From NCBI GenBank assembly GCA_934096315.1, contig CAKOLT010000007.1:1-44814 (forward strand): a stretch of 44,814 nucleotides of DNA, given 5' to 3'. Origin of the DNA: an uncultured Bacilli bacterium. GTDB lineage: Bacteria > Bacillota_I > Bacilli_A > RF39 > UBA660. Of this stretch, positions 18,296 through 26,703 are shown in pieces. A model generated the notes under the pieces. It searched no databases, was not told where the DNA came from, and worked only from the letters and a program-made list of their open reading frames with translations. Made by a program: the position numbers and the translations under genes. Every line of letters starts with the position of its first letter. Position 1 is the first letter of the stretch.

Positions 18296-20914
18296 ATGGA
18301 ATTCAAAGGACTAAATGAAAAAGAAGTAATAGAAAATAGAAAAAAATATGGCAGTAACACAATTAGTAAAAAAAGAAGAGACACCTTTCTATCTTTATTC
18401 ATAGAAACTCTAGGGGATCCAATTATTAAGATATTATTAATTGCCCTAGGCATAAAAATTATATTCTTATTCAAAGATTTTGACTGGTATGAAACAATTG
18501 GAATAGTAATAGCAATATTTGTAGCATCCTTTATTTCAAGTATTTCTGAATATGGATCATCTAAAGCATTTCAAAAACTAGAAGAAGTAACTTCTAAACT
18601 TAAATGCTTAGTATTAAGAGGGGGCAGTGAAATTAGTATTACTAGTGATGAAATAGTCTATGACGATATAGTAATACTAACCTCTGGAGATAAAGTTCCA
18701 GCAGACGGAATCCTAATCGAGGGCAAACTATCATGCAATGAATCAGTCCTAAGTGGAGAAGCAAAAGATAAACATAAAATAAAAGCCAAAGGAAAAAACT
18801 ATAATGAAGAAAACTTCCTATATATGGCAAGTACTATTACTTCCGGTAAAGGATATATGAGAGTATTATCTGTCGGAGACAATACATTTTATGGAAAACT
18901 TGCTAAAGAAGTACAAACAACAAACGAACCATCCCCCCTAAAAGTAAGACTAACACACTTAGCCAAAATAATAAGTAGAATAGGGTATGTATCAGCTTTT
19001 CTGGGAGCCGTATCCTATCTATTCAATGTAATAGTCATAAAAAATAACTTCGATATAAATCTAATTAGCAGTACTCTAAGTAATTTCCCTTTACTATTCG
19101 GCTATCTCTTACATGCTCTAACACTATCTGTAACCATCATTGTAGTCTGTGTTCCCGAAGGATTACCTATGATGATTACTCTTGTATTATCAAGTAACAT
19201 GAAAAGAATGCTTAAAGATAATGTCTTAGTTCGAAAATTAGTAGGTATAGAGACCGCAGGAAGTCTAAATGTTCTCTTTACGGACAAAACTGGAACCCTT
19301 ACCAAAGGTAATTTAGAAGTAGTCGGATACACTCTAGGAAATTTAAACACCTACAACAGTTTAATGGAAGTAAAAGGAAAATACAAAGATATATTTGAGA
19401 AAAGTTTAATATATAATAATGATAGCATCTATAACAGTAATGATAATACTGCTTATGGAAGTAACATTACAGATAGAGCTCTTTTAAACTTTGTCAAAAA
19501 AAATAAAAGTAGTAAAGTAAAAATAATAAATACCATCCCATTTGATAGCGAAAAAAAATACTCTATCAGTATAATAGAGGAGGACGCTAAAAAAATAAAA
19601 CTAATAAAAGGTGCTGCAGAAAAAATAGTAAATAATTCAAATAGATATTATGATGAAAACGGAAATATCATGCCACTTAATAAAAACAATCTAAATAAAG
19701 TAATAGATACTTATACCAAAAGAGGAATTAGAGTTATTGGAATATCCACCCTAGATGCTAGTTACTCAGTAGAATATATAAAAAATATGATTTTAGTGGG
19801 GATAGTCCTTATAAAAGATGATATAAGACCAGAAGCTAAAGAAGCAGTAAAAGATATAAAAGACGCAGGAATTAATGTCATAATGATAACCGGAGACAGT
19901 AAAATAACCGCAACATCTATTGCCAAAGAAATAGGAATAATTGAAAAAAGTAGTGACATAGTTATTACAAGTGAAGATATTAGTAAAATGAGTGATGAAG
20001 ACATAATAAAAAGTATTGATAATATTAAAGTTGTAGCTAGAAGCCTGCCAAGTGACAAAAGTAGGTTAGTAAACCTAGCAAAAAATAAAAATCTGGTAGT
20101 AGGTATGACCGGAGATGGAATAAATGATGCTCCAGCTTTAAAAAAGGCAGATGTCGGATTTAGCATGGGAAGTGGTACAGAAGTAGCCAAAGAAGCAAGT
20201 GACATTATAATATTAGATGATAACATTAATTCTATTAGTAAAGCAATATTATATGGAAGAACAATATTTAAAAGCATAAGAAAATTTATCATATGCCAGT
20301 TAACAATTAATCTCTGTGCCCTTAGTGTAAGTATAATTGGCCCTTTCATCGGAGTAGCTGTCCCTGTTACTGTAGTCCAAATGCTATGGATAAATATGGT
20401 TATGGATACACTCGCCGGCTTAGCATTCTCCTACGAAGCCCCTTTAAAAGAATACATGAAAGAAAAATCTAAAAGTAAAAAAGAAGGAATAATCAACGGA
20501 TATATGTTTAATCAAATAATAGTAATGGGATTATATTCCTCACTCTTATGTATAATATTCTTAAAAAACGATTACATAAATTCTCTATTTAGAAAAAGCG
20601 TAAATAACGAATATCTTTTAACAGCATTCTTCGGACTATTTATATTTATTGGAATATTTAACAGTTTTAATGCAAGAACACATAGACTAAACATCTTTGC
20701 AAACATCATAAAAAATAAAGTCTTCTTATTAGTTATAGCATTTATCCTATGCATGCAAATATACCTAATATACTATGGAGGAAGTCTATTTAGAACCAGC
20801 GGTCTAACCAGTAAAGAATTCTTAATAATGTTTATTCTAGCCCTAACTGTAATACCAGTAGACTTCATTAGAAAAACTATCCTTAAAGCCTTTAATAAAA
20901 AATTAGGAGTCTAA
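18296..20914 (+). CDS. P-type cation-transporting ATPase, Ca2+-type (P2)
   Basis: This is an 872-aa pump with the usual domain order: N-terminal cytoplasmic region, two spans, actuator with the SGEA loop (LSGEAKDK), two spans with VPEGLPMMI in M4, phosphorylation site DKTGTLTKG (Asp about residue 330), nucleotide-binding domain with FDSEKKYS and KGAAE, hinge MTGDGINDAPALKKADVG, then C-terminal spans with LWINMVMDTLAGLAFSYE. PEGLP in M4 and N/D residues in M6 indicate Ca2+ or a similar divalent cation. Intact and full length, with GGAGGG before the ATG. It has its own terminator. Confidence 0.92.
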   Translation: MEFKGLNEKEVIENRKKYGSNTISKKRRDTFLSLFIETLGDPIIKILLIALGIKIIFLFKDFDWYETIGIVIAIFVASFISSISEYGSSKAFQKLEEVTSKLKCLVLRGGSEISITSDEIVYDDIVILTSGDKVPADGILIEGKLSCNESVLSGEAKDKHKIKAKGKNYNEENFLYMASTITSGKGYMRVLSVGDNTFYGKLAKEVQTTNEPSPLKVRLTHLAKIISRIGYVSAFLGAVSYLFNVIVIKNNFDINLISSTLSNFPLLFGYLLHALTLSVTIIVVCVPEGLPMMITLVLSSNMKRMLKDNVLVRKLVGIETAGSLNVLFTDKTGTLTKGNLEVVGYTLGNLNTYNSLMEVKGKYKDIFEKSLIYNNDSIYNSNDNTAYGSNITDRALLNFVKKNKSSKVKIINTIPFDSEKKYSISIIEEDAKKIKLIKGAAEKIVNNSNRYYDENGNIMPLNKNNLNKVIDTYTKRGIRVIGISTLDASYSVEYIKNMILVGIVLIKDDIRPEAKEAVKDIKDAGINVIMITGDSKITATSIAKEIGIIEKSSDIVITSEDISKMSDEDIIKSIDNIKVVARSLPSDKSRLVNLAKNKNLVVGMTGDGINDAPALKKADVGFSMGSGTEVAKEASDIIILDDNINSISKAILYGRTIFKSIRKFIICQLTINLCALSVSIIGPFIGVAVPVTVVQMLWINMVMDTLAGLAFSYEAPLKEYMKEKSKSKKEGIINGYMFNQIIVMGLYSSLLCIIFLKNDYINSLFRKSVNNEYLLTAFFGLFIFIGIFNSFNARTHRLNIFANIIKNKVFLLVIAFILCMQIYLIYYGGSLFRTSGLTSKEFLIMFILALTVIPVDFIRKTILKAFNKKLGV

Positions 20915-20978
20915 AAAATAGTTAATAAAACCTGAATCTACTCATACAAAGAAAATCAAGTAAATTAACTATTTTTTT
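20913..20978. terminator. Long-loop bidirectional terminator
   Basis: A perfect 14-bp inverted repeat (AAAAAATAGTTAAT at 20913-20926 and ATTAACTATTTTTT at 20964-20977) with a 37-nt loop. A/T runs on both sides suit both the ATPase gene and the minus-strand remnant. Confidence 0.6.
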
Positions 20979-21111
20979 AAAATATCCAAAATTATATCAA
21001 CTACAATATCCTCCATATTATCATAATTTAACTCCTCATGATTGTGATATACCTCCTCATGAGCAAGATTATCAATCAAATTAACAATTAAATGCACTCT
21101 TTCTTTTAACA
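20969..21111 (-). pseudogene. 3' remnant of an unidentified minus-strand gene
   Basis: The minus-strand frame reads as a natural-looking acidic helical C-terminus (ERVHLIVNLIDNLAHEEVY, then MEDIVVDIILDILKK, stop in the terminator). Upstream of about 21111 the same frame runs antisense into FtsX permease sequence. The remnant is therefore probably cut off by a deletion or rearrangement. The family was not recognised. Confidence 0.4.
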
Positions 21112-22458
21112 GGTATCCTCCTTGGTAGATACTTCTTAGGTAGTACTTTCCTAAATATAGAAACATCCTTCTTTGAAATACCAGAGGGAAGAGTATATAT
21201 AAATTATAAAACTTATCTAGTAGCCTTACTAGTAGTTCTTCTAATTAGTATGATAACCTATTTAACTTGCAAAGAAGAATTAAAAAAGAAACCCGCTGAC
21301 AGCCTAAGAAAAGAACTACCTAAAGTAAAAAACGGTAGCCTAAATATAACCACTAGGGGAATATTCAAAAAAATGAATTTTTCCAGAAAATGGAACCTAA
21401 GAGATATCATTAGAAATAAATTTAGAACCATAACCGGAGTAATAGGTATTGTAGGATGCTCCGCCTTAATAGTATGTGCTATGGGTATGTTAAATAGTAT
21501 GAATTACTTCATAAAATTACAGTTTGACTGTCTATACAACTTTGACTATAAATTAAATATCAAAGAGACAATAACTGATAGCGAGTTAGAAGAAATCACA
21601 AACACTTATGGTAATAATACTAGTAAAACGTTAATGATAGAAATAAAAGATAAAAATGATAATAGGGAAGCAAACACCATTTTAGTAGATAACTCCAATA
21701 ACTACGTTCGCTTTATTAATGAGAAATATAACTATATTAAATTAGATTCTAAAGAAGGAATCTATGTTACATATAAGTTTGCAGATAAATATAATATAAA
21801 AGTCGGAGACACTATCTCTTGGCATATCTATGGAGATAAAACATATTATAATTCCAAAGTAGTAGGACTCTATAAAGATCCTCAAGTACAAGGACTCACA
21901 GCATCCAAAGAATACATAGAAAGCCTAGGAATAAAATACACACCAGATTCAGTATACACAAATATGGACTTAAAAAACACTAAAACTATAAAAAATATAG
22001 ATAGCCTCCAAAATATTGATGAGTTAAAGGATGCAATTAACAGTATGCTTGGAATGATGAGACAAATGATTATCATAATAATTGTATTTGCTATCTTACT
22101 AGGTATAGTAATTATCTATAATATGAGCGTACTATCATTTAGTGAAAAAGAATACCAGTTTGCAACCCTAAAAGTGCTAGGTTTTAGTGATACCAAAATA
22201 AAAAAAATATTTATACTCCAAAACAAAATAATAAGTATTCTATCCATATTAATAGGTTTACCAGCAGGATACATATTAACCTCATATCTATTTAAAGCCT
22301 GCCTAGATGAAAACTATGACTTCAGAGTACATATAGAGCCATGGACATATATACTAGCGTTCTTAATCACTTATATCGGATCTTACTTAGTATCCAGATA
22401 TCTATCTAGAAAAGTAAATACTATTGATATGGTAAGTAGTTTAAAAGCAAATGAATAA
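21103..22458 (+). pseudogene. 5'-truncated FtsX-like ABC permease
   Basis: In-frame permease sequence is readable from about 21103, well before the first ATG (21250), but begins in the middle of a span with no start signal and is preceded by a stop at 21082. The region includes YLTCKEELKKKPADSLRKELPKVK, which in large (about 1,000-aa) FtsX-type permeases follows an internal transmembrane bundle; then a periplasmic-type domain and the last four spans (FSEKEYQFATLKVLGF is the usual FtsX coupling motif). The N-terminal half and any ATPase partner are missing. A 402-aa product from ATG 21250 is possible but unlikely to be a working transporter. Confidence 0.7.
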
Positions 22459-22463
22459 AAGAT

Positions 22464-22492
22464 CTATACCATTTATTTGGTATAGTTTTTTT
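22464..22492 (+). terminator. Rho-independent terminator
   Basis: CTATACC and GGTATAG around an 8-nt loop, followed by seven T residues. Similar hairpins recur after each Rpn copy downstream. Confidence 0.8.
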
Positions 22493-22565
22493 AATTATTT
22501 TTGTTGCAAAATATAGAATAATGGTATATAATTGTATCAAGAATGGTGAAAGGTAGGAATTAAAA

Positions 22566-22850
22566 ATGAATGTAGATAAAATCTTAAAAGCCCTTGAAAA
22601 ACAAAAAAAGTATGAGGATCTATGTTTTGGTATTAGATTAGCTAAAGAAGAACGAGAGAGGGAACTAGAATTTACAAAGTCTGAGGCTTTGTATAAAGGA
22701 GAGAAACGTGGAGAAGCTATTGGCAGAAAAAAGTTTGAAGTTATGGTTGCTAAAAACTTACTTAAAAAAGGATATCCAGAGGAAATGATAGCAAAAGTGA
22801 CTGGTTTAAGTCTATCAGAAATAGATGATATTAAGTTATATTTTATCTAA
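22566..22850 (+). pseudogene. Rpn-family C-terminal remnant 1
   Basis: This 94-aa ORF matches only the C-terminal tail of the intact Rpn protein at 23045: VDKILKALEKQKKYEDL, KSEALYKGEKRGEAIG, then NLLKKGYPEEMIAKVTGLSLSEI. Just upstream (about 22502-22545) the DNA matches an internal part of the intact gene (TTGCAAAATAT, ATGGTATATAATTGTATC), then jumps to the tail, so a central segment is deleted. It has an SD-like GGTAGG before the ATG and may still be expressed as a short helical protein. Confidence 0.7.
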
Positions 22851-22862
22851 TTTTATAAAGAT

Positions 22863-22892
22863 CTATACCATTTATATGGTATAGTCTTTTTT
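22863..22892 (+). terminator. Rho-independent terminator
   Basis: CTATACCAT and ATGGTATAG, a 9-bp perfect stem with a 4-nt loop followed by a run of T. It closes the first Rpn remnant and closely resembles the hairpin at 22464. Confidence 0.8.
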
Positions 22893-23044
22893 TGTCAAAT
22901 ATCCCTTACTTTACACTTACTTGACACTATTTTTGGTAATAATTGCATAATATATGGTAATAATTCAGACAGAGGGGGGAATTTTTGCCCTCACTTTGGA
23001 GATATTATAATGAGGGTAGTTATTCTCAGAAGGAGGTGAGTAGC

Positions 23045-23998
23045 ATGACAGAGCAAGATGTTGAGATTAAGAGTTTACTATATGATAATTCTTTTAAGCA
23101 TATTCTTTTGGAGGAACCCAAAATATTAGCAAATATTTTATGTATTCTTTTAGGGATAGACTTTGATTATAATTACACCGTAGAAATACACAACTCAGAG
23201 TTAATTAAAGAATTCCTAAAGGACGACAAACTAATATGCGATATAGTTATCAAGATTAATGATAAAACTTTTATAAACTGTGAAGTCAACAAAGAGGGCT
23301 ACACAGATTATAAGAGATACAGGAATGAGAAATACTATTATAGTATTTATAATCATCTCTGTAACCATTCTAAGAAGTATGAAGATATGACCAATTACAA
23401 ACTATATCAAGTAAATATTAATGGTACTTCAGGAATTAGTGATGCTATATCTATATACATCAAAGAAAATATATCTACAAAAGAACCACTTTTAAAAAAT
23501 ATGGTTAATTTAAACGTAGATGTTGCAAAATGTAAAAAGATGGTATATAATTATACCAACGACAGCATCACAGAGCACCATGACAAAAGAGTCTATTTAG
23601 GAGCTATGTTTGGATTTACTAATTTAGAAAAGATAAGAGAATTATTGATGAAAGGAGGTATAAAGAAAGTGAATATTGATAAAATTATAAAAATAATAAA
23701 AGAAAAGAATAAAAATGATGAATATTTAGGTATTATATCAGCAGAAGAAGAACATAAGAGAGAACTGGCATTTACAGAGTCTGAGGCTTTGTACAAAGGT
23801 GAGAAACGTGGTGAAGAACGTGGCGAGAAACGTGGAATCGCTATTGGCGAGAAACGTGGTGAAGAACGTGGCGAAAAAAAGAAAGAAGTAGAGATAACAA
23901 AAAACTTACTTAAAGAAGGATTACCAGAAAAAATGATATCAAAAGTAACCAGTTTAAGCCTATCAGAAATAAATGCTATTAAGTTAAATTTATTTTAA
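23045..23998 (+). CDS. Rpn family recombination-promoting nuclease / PDDEXK_2 protein
   Basis: This protein is about 317 aa. The N-terminal part resembles the PD-(D/E)XK nuclease fold of Rpn/transposase-31-like proteins: LLYDNSFKHILLEEPKIL, then CDIVIKINDKTFINCEVNKE where Asp and ExN take the place of the usual D...ExQ. The C-terminal tail has tandem charged repeats (GEKRGEERGEKRG, IAIGEKRGEERGEKK) and ends in a helical LSLSEINAIK segment typical of the family. AAGGAGGTG precedes ATG 23045, so the in-frame start at 22985 is not used. Rpn proteins cut DNA and stimulate RecA-independent recombination; activity here is untested. Confidence 0.82.
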   Translation: MTEQDVEIKSLLYDNSFKHILLEEPKILANILCILLGIDFDYNYTVEIHNSELIKEFLKDDKLICDIVIKINDKTFINCEVNKEGYTDYKRYRNEKYYYSIYNHLCNHSKKYEDMTNYKLYQVNINGTSGISDAISIYIKENISTKEPLLKNMVNLNVDVAKCKKMVYNYTNDSITEHHDKRVYLGAMFGFTNLEKIRELLMKGGIKKVNIDKIIKIIKEKNKNDEYLGIISAEEEHKRELAFTESEALYKGEKRGEERGEKRGIAIGEKRGEERGEKKKEVEITKNLLKEGLPEKMISKVTSLSLSEINAIKLNLF

Positions 23999-24003
23999 TA
24001 ATT

Positions 24004-24040
24004 AAGTACTATACCACTCATCTGGTGGTATAGTACTTTT
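24004..24040 (+). terminator. Rho-independent terminator
   Basis: AAGTACTATACCAC pairs with GTGGTATAGTACTT, 14-bp arms with a 7-nt loop, then T residues. It is nearly identical to the hairpin at 24504. Confidence 0.8.
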
Positions 24041-24087
24041 ACACTTATATAGTATTTTATAATATTTTTGTTGCAAAACATAGAATA

Positions 24088-24498
24088 ATGGTATATAATT
24101 ATATCAGTGATGATGGCGGTTATAGTATTGATAAAAGGTTTTTCATCGGAGCTATGTTTGCTTGTACTAATTTGAATGAAATAAGAAAATTGTTAAAGAA
24201 GGGAGGAATAAAGAAAGTGAATATTGATAGACTTTTAAAAATAATGAAGGATAAAAATAATGATGAATCACTTTTAGCCTGTATATCTGCAGAGGAAGAA
24301 CGTGAGATGGAACTAGCAACTACGCATTCTGAGGGTATTGAGATAGGCGAGAAACGTGGTGAAAAGCGTGGGAAAAAAACTGAAAAAGTAGAAATAACAA
24401 AAAACTTACTCAAAAAAGGATACCCAGAGAAAGATATATCAGAAGTAACCAAACTAAGCCTATCAGAAATAAATGCTATTAAGTTAAATTTATTTTAA
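24088..24498 (+). pseudogene. Rpn-family C-terminal remnant 2
   Basis: This 136-aa frame is homologous to about the last 130 residues of the intact Rpn protein (MVYNYISDDGG, KRFFIGAMFACTNLNEIRKLL, EKRGEKRGKK, NLLKKGYPEKDISEV). Homology starts near 24066 at TTGCAAAACATAGAATAATG, the same internal point at which remnant 1 begins. There is no SD at the first ATG. The nuclease fold is absent. Confidence 0.75.
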
Positions 24499-24503
24499 TA
24501 ATT

Positions 24504-24540
24504 AAGTACTATACCACCAGATAAGTGGTATAGTACTTTT
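24504..24540 (+). terminator. Rho-independent terminator
   Basis: AAGTACTATACCAC and GTGGTATAGTACTT with a 7-nt loop and a T-run; a duplicate of 24004-24038 with only loop changes. Confidence 0.8.
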
Positions 24541-24547
24541 GTACTTA

Positions 24548-24591
24548 TATAGCAAATTTTTCTTTACTATTTTAGAAAAATTTGCTATACT
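24548..24591 (+). promoter_or_regulatory. Promoter embedded in a perfect 15-bp inverted repeat
   Basis: TATAGCAAATTTTTC (24548-24562) and GAAAAATTTGCTATA (24575-24589) are perfect arms around 12 nt. The -35 box TTTACT (24563-24568) begins in the loop, the spacer is 17 nt and the -10 TATACT (24586-24591) lies at the end of the right arm. This is the likely promoter of the first target-gene operon (24614-26470) and is built like a repressor operator. Confidence 0.6.
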
Positions 24592-24613
24592 TATAGTAGA
24601 GAGTAGGGGATAC

Positions 24614-24994
24614 ATGGATATGCATACAATAAATATTACATACATAAGGGAAATATTAAGTAATTGCCCTAATTATGATTATATAATTAATTACAATTAT
24701 GATGAGAATGATATACTCACCTCAAAGTTAATTGATTGGTATAGGGAACTTATATTTAGTGCTAGAGGAGAAGATGAATCACAATTACAGATAATAAGGG
24801 CCTTAGACCATAGTTTATATTTATACGTTAAAGACGTTAAATATAAACGTAAATTAAGGCACTTATTATCTTTAGAAGATATTTCCTTTACTGATAAGTC
24901 TTTAATTAAAGACGCTATAAAAAAGATAATACTTTTTACTAATAACTATGAAAAAGAATTAATACTAGATGTTAGTAGTAGTAAATGGATTTAA
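24614..24994 (+). CDS. Hypothetical protein in the DGR target operon
   Basis: This is about 126 aa from ATG 24614 (MDMHTINITYIREIL), just downstream of the embedded promoter; the longer in-frame start at 24539 would lie upstream of the -10. The product is hydrophilic and alpha-helical, rich in Ile/Lys/Asp, with no signal peptide or motif that I recognise. It ends 9 nt before the first DGR target gene, whose SD (AAGGAGG) follows its stop, so the two are co-transcribed. A regulatory or chaperone-like role for the target is possible but has no direct support. Confidence 0.6.
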   Translation: MDMHTINITYIREILSNCPNYDYIINYNYDENDILTSKLIDWYRELIFSARGEDESQLQIIRALDHSLYLYVKDVKYKRKLRHLLSLEDISFTDKSLIKDAIKKIILFTNNYEKELILDVSSSKWI

Positions 24995-25003
24995 GGAGGA
25001 CAT

Positions 25004-26470
25004 ATGAAAGATAAGTTAGAAAGAAATAAAATTTTATTACTATTAGTAGCCCTTACATTTACACTAATCTCTATGAGTGATTCTTCTTATGCTTTATATG
25101 TAAATAGAGATTATGGAGATGAAGAAAAATATACTACAGGACTATTAGATTTAACCTTTGATGAAAGTACTACACTATCCTTAGTAAATAACTTCCCTAT
25201 ATCAGATGAAGAAGGTAAAGCTAGTACTCCATATTACTTAACAGTAACCAATACTGGTAACCTTACCTATAAGTTTGATATCATGTTACTAGAGACAACT
25301 TCAGATAACTTAATAGATAAAAAATATATAAAAATAATGATTAATGATGAAGAAGTACATACCCTAGAGTCTAGTAATATCTTAAGTAAAGATATAACAC
25401 TAGTACCAGGGGATAAGAAGAAAATAAGTATTCGTATGTGGCTTAGTGAAGATACTCCTAATAGTGAGCAGAATAAGAACTTTAGTGCTAAAGCTACTAC
25501 TAATGGTTATGCTTTATATACTACTGGTTTAGAAAAACCAGAAACTGCCTCTGATAAAATTATTAGTTTATCAGAAGTAGAAGGATCTAAAGTATATGGT
25601 ACTAATAGTTATACTGATTCTGATGGTAATACTAAATATCATGATTATAGATATATAGGTAGTAATGTAAATAACTATGTTAAGTTTAATAATGATATGT
25701 ATCGTATAATTGGGGTATTTGATAATATTACCCATGGTAAGGATGGTTACTTAGTTAAGTTAATATCTGCTAATGTTATGGGAGGATCTACTTGGGGTGT
25801 ATATCATGATAGTAGTGGTGCTTATAAGGGTTATAATAATGACTGGGCAGGAAATAACAATAGCGGTATTAAGTCTAATTTAAATATTCTTTTAAATGAG
25901 TACTTTCTAAGATCTTCTAGTGCCACTTTATCTAGTTGCAGTGCTTATACTTATTTCTATTCTGGTGCAGGATACAAGACAGAGGACTGTACTGATATTC
26001 TAGGATACTCGGTAGAAGACTCTAACACCATGATAGAAACTGTTACATGGCATTTATATGGACCTACTACTCAGTTAACTAAAGAAAATACCTACACTTG
26101 TGAAAGAGGTACTAATACTACTTCATGTGCTGTAGCGACTAATGGAGCAGAATCTGTTAGTGCTAAGATGGGACTAATGTATTCTAGTGATTACTTATAT
26201 GCAAGTGGTTACTATAAAGATAATACTACAATTACTAGTAGTGATCAAAACTTTGGTAATGATAATTGGTTATATAAAGGATTTGAGTGGACAATAACTC
26301 CTTATGGCTCCGCTTCGTATACTGCGTGGTACGTGAATAATGGCGACCTGGCTTACAACAATACGTACAATCCGTATGGCTGGCGCCCCAGTTTTTATCT
26401 AAACTCTGATATCAAAATAAGTGGGGGACAAGGTACTTTTAATGATCCATACATCCTAGAGGAGGCCTAG
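25004..26470 (+). CDS. DGR target protein 1: TasA/camelysin-like N-terminus plus C-type-lectin-like variable domain
   Basis: This is a 488-aa exported protein. Residues 1-31 form a signal peptide (basic start, KILLLLVALTFTLISM, then SSYALYVNRD), like SipW-dependent TasA/CalY precursors; residues about 32-165 look like the TasA/camelysin beta domain (YLTVTNTGNLTYKFDIM). From about residue 195 (YRYIGSNVNNYVKFNNDMYRIIGVF) it is homologous to target 2. The VR covers residues about 435-463 and ends in GWRPSFYLNSD, the position of the ligand-binding surface in C-type-lectin-fold DGR proteins. No sortase motif is seen. Strong SD. It probably displays or secretes a diversified binding surface. Confidence 0.85.
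   Translation: MKDKLERNKILLLLVALTFTLISMSDSSYALYVNRDYGDEEKYTTGLLDLTFDESTTLSLVNNFPISDEEGKASTPYYLTVTNTGNLTYKFDIMLLETTSDNLIDKKYIKIMINDEEVHTLESSNILSKDITLVPGDKKKISIRMWLSEDTPNSEQNKNFSAKATTNGYALYTTGLEKPETASDKIISLSEVEGSKVYGTNSYTDSDGNTKYHDYRYIGSNVNNYVKFNNDMYRIIGVFDNITHGKDGYLVKLISANVMGGSTWGVYHDSSGAYKGYNNDWAGNNNSGIKSNLNILLNEYFLRSSSATLSSCSAYTYFYSGAGYKTEDCTDILGYSVEDSNTMIETVTWHLYGPTTQLTKENTYTCERGTNTTSCAVATNGAESVSAKMGLMYSSDYLYASGYYKDNTTITSSDQNFGNDNWLYKGFEWTITPYGSASYTAWYVNNGDLAYNNTYNPYGWRPSFYLNSDIKISGGQGTFNDPYILEEA
26306..26391 (+). repeat. DGR variable repeat 1 (VR1)
   Basis: This 86-nt segment aligns without gaps to the TR at 28488-28573, from GGCTC to GGCTGGCGCCCCAG. It differs at 11 TR adenines (three to G, three to C, five to T) and at seven non-adenine positions. 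The 14-nt GC-rich 3' block is identical to TR and VR2 and is the probable initiation-of-mutagenic-homology site. Variable codons are TR AAY codons, as expected for adenine mutagenesis. Confidence 0.93.
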
Positions 26471-26485
26471 AAAGTGTTATTGGTA

Positions 26486-26514
26486 TTGCCGAGGGAGAAA
26501 TACTCCCACGGCAA
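26486..26514 (+). other. Conserved hairpin downstream of VR1
   Basis: TTGCCG-A-GGGAG / CTCCC-A-CGGCAA with a 5-nt loop, about 95 nt after VR1. The same stem, including the A-A mismatch, follows VR2. No U-run follows here, so termination is doubtful. A role as the target-side hairpin used by some DGRs is possible, though the distance from the VR is larger than in the phage BPP-1 example. Confidence 0.5.
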
Positions 26515-26556
26515 GCCAAAAAAAGACGTAAATTGAGGAAAAATATGCCAAAAACT

Positions 26557-26585
26557 TTGACAATTTCTAGTATTTATGGTACAAT
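26557..26585 (+). promoter_or_regulatory. Strong promoter of the DGR accessory/RT operon
   Basis: TTGACA (26557-26562), 17-nt spacer, TACAAT (26580-26585). A GAAGGAGG Shine-Dalgarno at 26603-26610 and ATG at 26617 follow at ideal distances. It would drive the MutS-like gene, avd, RT and TR as one transcript. Confidence 0.75.
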
Positions 26586-26616
26586 TAATATGTAGTAATA
26601 TCGAAGGAGGGAACAT

Positions 26617-26703
26617 ATGGAGAAAGTGAAAGAGCGAGCGAACAGAGAGAGCGAGCGAACAGAGAGAGAAGACGGAAAAGAAGGAGTTTTTGCTTGCATT
26701 TAA
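26617..26703 (+). CDS. Short out-of-frame ORF at the natural start of the MutS-like gene
   Basis: ATG 26617 has the best SD of the region, 6 nt upstream, but opens only a 28-codon highly charged frame (MEKVKERANRESERTERE...) ending at TAA 26701. The MutS-like frame downstream lies in another register. The frame passes through the 17-bp tandem repeat. Most likely this is the displaced 5' end of the MutS-like gene rather than an independent peptide. Confidence 0.55.
   Translation: MEKVKERANRESERTEREDGKEGVFACI
26632..26665 (+). repeat. 17-bp tandem repeat, two copies
   Basis: The unit gagcgagcgaacagaga is repeated exactly at 26632-26648 and 26649-26665. Seventeen is not a multiple of three, so each unit gained or lost changes the reading frame between ATG 26617 and the MutS-like ORF. 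The distance from ATG 26617 to 26690 is 73 nt with two copies, 90 nt with three. Three copies would be in frame with no stop. Confidence 0.85.

Noticed and set aside
19762..20349. 195-aa minus-strand ORF antisense to the P-type ATPase
   Set aside because: It is a shadow of the conserved ATPase hinge region; no SD and no recognisable protein pattern.
23790..23890. Short tandem repeats in the Rpn gene as a CRISPR array
   Set aside because: They are in frame and code for GEKRGE repeats, with no spacers; the tail is typical of the family.
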